From positions 7,130,001 to 7,194,000 of the forward strand of contig NC_079881.1 in assembly GCF_029227915.1 (NCBI RefSeq): a stretch of 64,000 nt of DNA. The letters run 5' to 3'. A program made the position numbers and the translations under genes. Positions 60,902 through 64,000 of the stretch are shown one piece after another; the first letter of the stretch is position 1, and every line of letters begins with the position of its first letter. The notes beneath the pieces were generated by a model that had not been told where the DNA came from, did not search any database, and saw nothing but the letters and a program-made list of their open reading frames with translations. This DNA is from Hydractinia symbiolongicarpus. Taxonomy: Eukaryota; Cnidaria; Hydrozoa; Anthoathecata; Hydractiniidae.

Positions 60902-63900
60902 CTGTCACTCCTTGTTACAAACATGTCCAGAAAGGTAGTTTTATTTATCACAGAATTTATGTCGCCGCCGTTTACTTAGTGTGACAATTTTCCAAGTCCT
61001 AAGCAGTGACCTCCACGTGCAAGACAAACAAATGATATTATTTGAATTACGACAGCATTGGCTTTTAGGGTACATTAAAAAATATATTTTCCCAAAACAA
61101 CATTTCATGTGCTTTAAGGGGATTAGGGAATAATGAATTAGGGAAATAATGCTTCCCGGTATGCTGTACTGGAATAGACTATCAGCGAATTCACAATTTG
61201 CATAAACAGTGAATTTGATTTTTGTCTAAAAATTTAACTGGTCAAAGTAAGAATGATTTAAAACGCTCGATTAAAGGCAAATTGATGTCTACAATCTTGG
61301 TCAAAATATGTTGAGACAAGACAGCTAGTTTTGAAGTTCCCACGACAAGTAATTGCGTAGGTTATTTCTGTTGACGTTGAGAGTGGACATAGAAAGTCGG
61401 ATCTTAAATTACTTGAATGAAATATGCTAATTGTTGCTGACTTTAGCATGGTCATTTCAGAAAAGAACTCTTCGAATTATAGGGAAGTGCTTCTAAATTG
61501 GAAGAGAAGTGAGCCATAGTGACCATTGTATATAACTCCTCGATCTTATAAAAAAGGAGTAATTGATCAACCTTTCCAACACCAAAAAAAAACTTAAATG
61601 ACCATTGGAGCGAGGTTGTGCTATCAATGCACTTGTGTTAACAAGTCATCTTAGTAGGCGTTTTTTTCATTCCTTTTCTTTTTAAAGATTCACAACATAT
61701 CGTGATTTTTTTGCCCATTCGCAATATTCGGCATACAAATAAATTTATCGTTTTGATATTTCAGAGCTCTTTCTAGAGAGGTAACCAAAAATTTGAATTC
61801 AATTTGTCTAAAAAAGAATTTTAGAATGAAAAAAGGCGTTCGAAAGACCGCATTGAATAAACTTGTTGAGAGCATCGTTATGTTTCAACAAATGTTGACG
61901 TTTAGTATTGTACAGGAAAAGGTGTGCAAAAAAAAAACTTTGTGTTGCAAAAAACAAGAAATAAATAGCATAGCACAGAGCTGCACAAAAACGAGGTAAA
62001 TGGACAAAGACGAAATTTCGCTGATTGAATGTAAAATATCTTTGATTATGATGTACTTTCTTGTGCGAAAACATTTGCGATTTTTATCTTTTTTCGCGGA
62101 AGATTATGCTCACAACTTACTCTGGTTCTAAAATTTGAGTGTATTTTTTTATATAGATATTTTGAAAAAGAATAGTTCGAATGAATACTTAATTTTAGCC
62201 ACACTACCCTTCCCATCCAAGAGCACGAATAACATGTTCTAAAGTTTCAGACCTATAAACTTTATTCTTTTTAAAACCACAGCAGCTACTTAATGACTCA
62301 AATGCATCTTATCAAAGGGATGATTGGAATATACAACGTCAAAGAAAGCACAACATCCGACGTGCATACTATGGGACAGGCATAGCTTGCAAGCAGTGAT
62401 AGCGAAAAGACATTGGCGCTGTTGTTTAGGATAACACAGCAGTTGAGCTTAATGCAGCTTAAGTTTTTCTGTTATAAAGGCTCGATTGTTGCTTACCTGT
62501 TGCTCATTGGTCATCTACTAAGAGAAGTCCAAATGCACATGCTTTCTCATGTTTATTGGGCCTACCTGTAGTTATTTTTTTTTAAATGATTGGATTATGT
62601 TTCTCTATTCCGTGCTCGAAACCTGTATTAATAAGATAAAAGTATACAATAATATATTTTACGGTTTCACAATAATGCAGGTATGTATCAGTATTAGATG
62701 TACTACATAAAATTAATTTACATTTTTTTTGAATTTTATTTACACTTGACCTTCCATATTCCTACCTGTTATTCAAAAGTTCAAGGTGTACTCTTGTATT
62801 CGCAAATTGCTTCCACTTTATTCCTCGGTTACCGCTATTTGTGTGACGTTGTGTTTTATAATGTTTTAAGACGAGGTGTGATTAGCACAGTTTTTGATGT
62901 GGTTATGTGTTTCAAAGTATATTGGACTGTGTTGTGAGTCAACAAAGAGTGTTTGATTTCATTCACATAGGCATAAAGTAAACAAGTCATGTGCGTCAAG
63001 GTCAAATTGACACGAGAACCACACAATGCAGATTTGAGAGTGTTTTCAAGCAAAAAGTGTGTAAGTATATGACAGCTAACACAATTCAATGCCACTGGAA
63101 TTGAAAAAAATAAGAATGTTAAATATTAATCTACATTTTAATAACAGGTAAAAAAAGTGCTCGTCAGTCTTAGGTTTCAAAAACTTATATTTTAGGTGAA
63201 GTAACTACCAAAATGTATTCGACAATTTATCATACAACTTTGTATTAGACACATATAACTGTCGCTCTTAGAGTTGACCACAACACGAGCACAGAAAAGA
63301 CGATCATTGGCCTTGATCAACAAACGTGATGTTGAATCAGTAACGAGATGTTGATGGGTATTTCAACCACGTCAATTTTCATAATAATTAGTAGGGTTTT
63401 GGGCAGAGCATTGTAGTGGATTTTTGTTTTACTACCTGTGGTTAAAGACATCAGGTTTATTTTCGCTACATCGCTATATCTTTATCAAGGTCGGATGGGC
63501 ATGAAAACTGTTTGCACAGACGACAGTACTTTTAAACCAATCTGATAAAACATAATTTTACATGAGGTATTTGAGGATAAGTTAAAACTTTTGAGGAAAT
63601 AAGAAAAAAACATCAGCAGATTTTTAGTAAAGATTTTAGAAAAATCCAATTGTAATTATATTTTAAGTCACACTGTAGTTAAGCGCTTAATCAAATCCAA
63701 TCCAAGATAGAGTAAATAAAATAAAATACAGGTTCAGAAACTAACTTCAGAAATAGGTCATACAAGTTTTAACCTAATATTATGCCAGTTAATTATGCCT
63801 GTAAATAAAAAAATTGTTTACATGAAATATCTTTCTGCTGATATATTTTTGTAACTGGATGATGAGAATATAGATAACAAACAGAGACGTGTTTTTTAAT

Positions 63901-64000
63901 AGCAGCATAATTTTGGTTAGCTCTAAAGGGTTGGATTTTGGAATTTAATTGGAACTTAATTTTGGTCCAAAATCTCCAAAATCAGTTCCTCACAAAATAT
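60902..64000. other. No gene recognised
   Basis: AT-rich sequence. A 65-codon minus-strand ORF at 61,455-61,258 contains four cysteines and starts with an ATG, but it has no domain, splice signal or poly(A) signal I can tie to it. The other ORFs are short and low in information. Confidence 0.4.

Noticed and set aside
61258-61455. 65-codon minus-strand ORF with four cysteines
   Set aside because: Too short and without signals; noted but not called.

Overview
The window is animal nuclear DNA: AT-rich, intron-containing, with GT-AG junctions, AATAAA poly(A) signals and many interspersed repeats (Helitrons, an RTE-like LINE, DIRS and Ty3/gypsy fragments, MITEs, tRNA-derived SINEs). The gene content, a tandem family of metabotropic-glutamate-receptor-like class C GPCRs plus an ATF4-type bZIP gene, and the style of the transposon proteins suggest a cnidarian, most likely a hydrozoan. 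The species assignment is inference.

Left end (1-5,040): a bidirectional promoter (about 764-1,205) with two inverted CCAAT boxes and a perfect C/EBP-ATF response element lies between a small membrane-protein gene (minus) and an ATF4/ATF5-like bZIP gene (plus). Once its 5' exon is spliced on, the bZIP mRNA carries a two-codon uORF1 and a 40-codon uORF2 that overlaps the main start codon out of frame. This is the layout that makes vertebrate and fly ATF4 translation respond to eIF2-alpha phosphorylation. Its 2.3-kb first intron holds an antisense integrase-core pseudogene.

Centre (8,235-39,894): five class C GPCR genes, all on the minus strand, with the same structure: a 64-73-nt exon encoding the signal peptide, a phase-1 intron, and one long exon encoding the rest. 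All five joins give an intact frame. Four encode complete receptors of 841-886 aa (Venus-flytrap domain, cysteine-rich domain, seven helices). The fifth (8,235-10,430) stops inside the cysteine-rich domain and would be a secreted ectodomain. An unattached signal-peptide-like exon lies on the opposite strand at 22,687-22,765. The spacers of 3-5 kb contain MITEs, a SINE, short Helitrons and simple repeats.

Right end (40,000-64,000): mostly mobile-element territory. It contains tandem head-to-tail Helitrons, a DIRS fragment next to a 21-bp minisatellite, a decayed Ty3/gypsy integrase, TTAA-flanked piggyBac-like MITEs, a decayed zinc-finger-like gene, and an open LINE ORF with an embedded PHD-like finger. 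One ordinary gene is clear there, a four-helix claudin/PMP22-like protein (60,211-60,693, minus).

How it fits together: the receptor block looks like a locally duplicated chemoreceptor or amino-acid-receptor-like family in different states of preservation. The left-end transcription factor is unrelated and belongs to the integrated stress response. Gene models rest on splice-site reading only; there is no transcript evidence.
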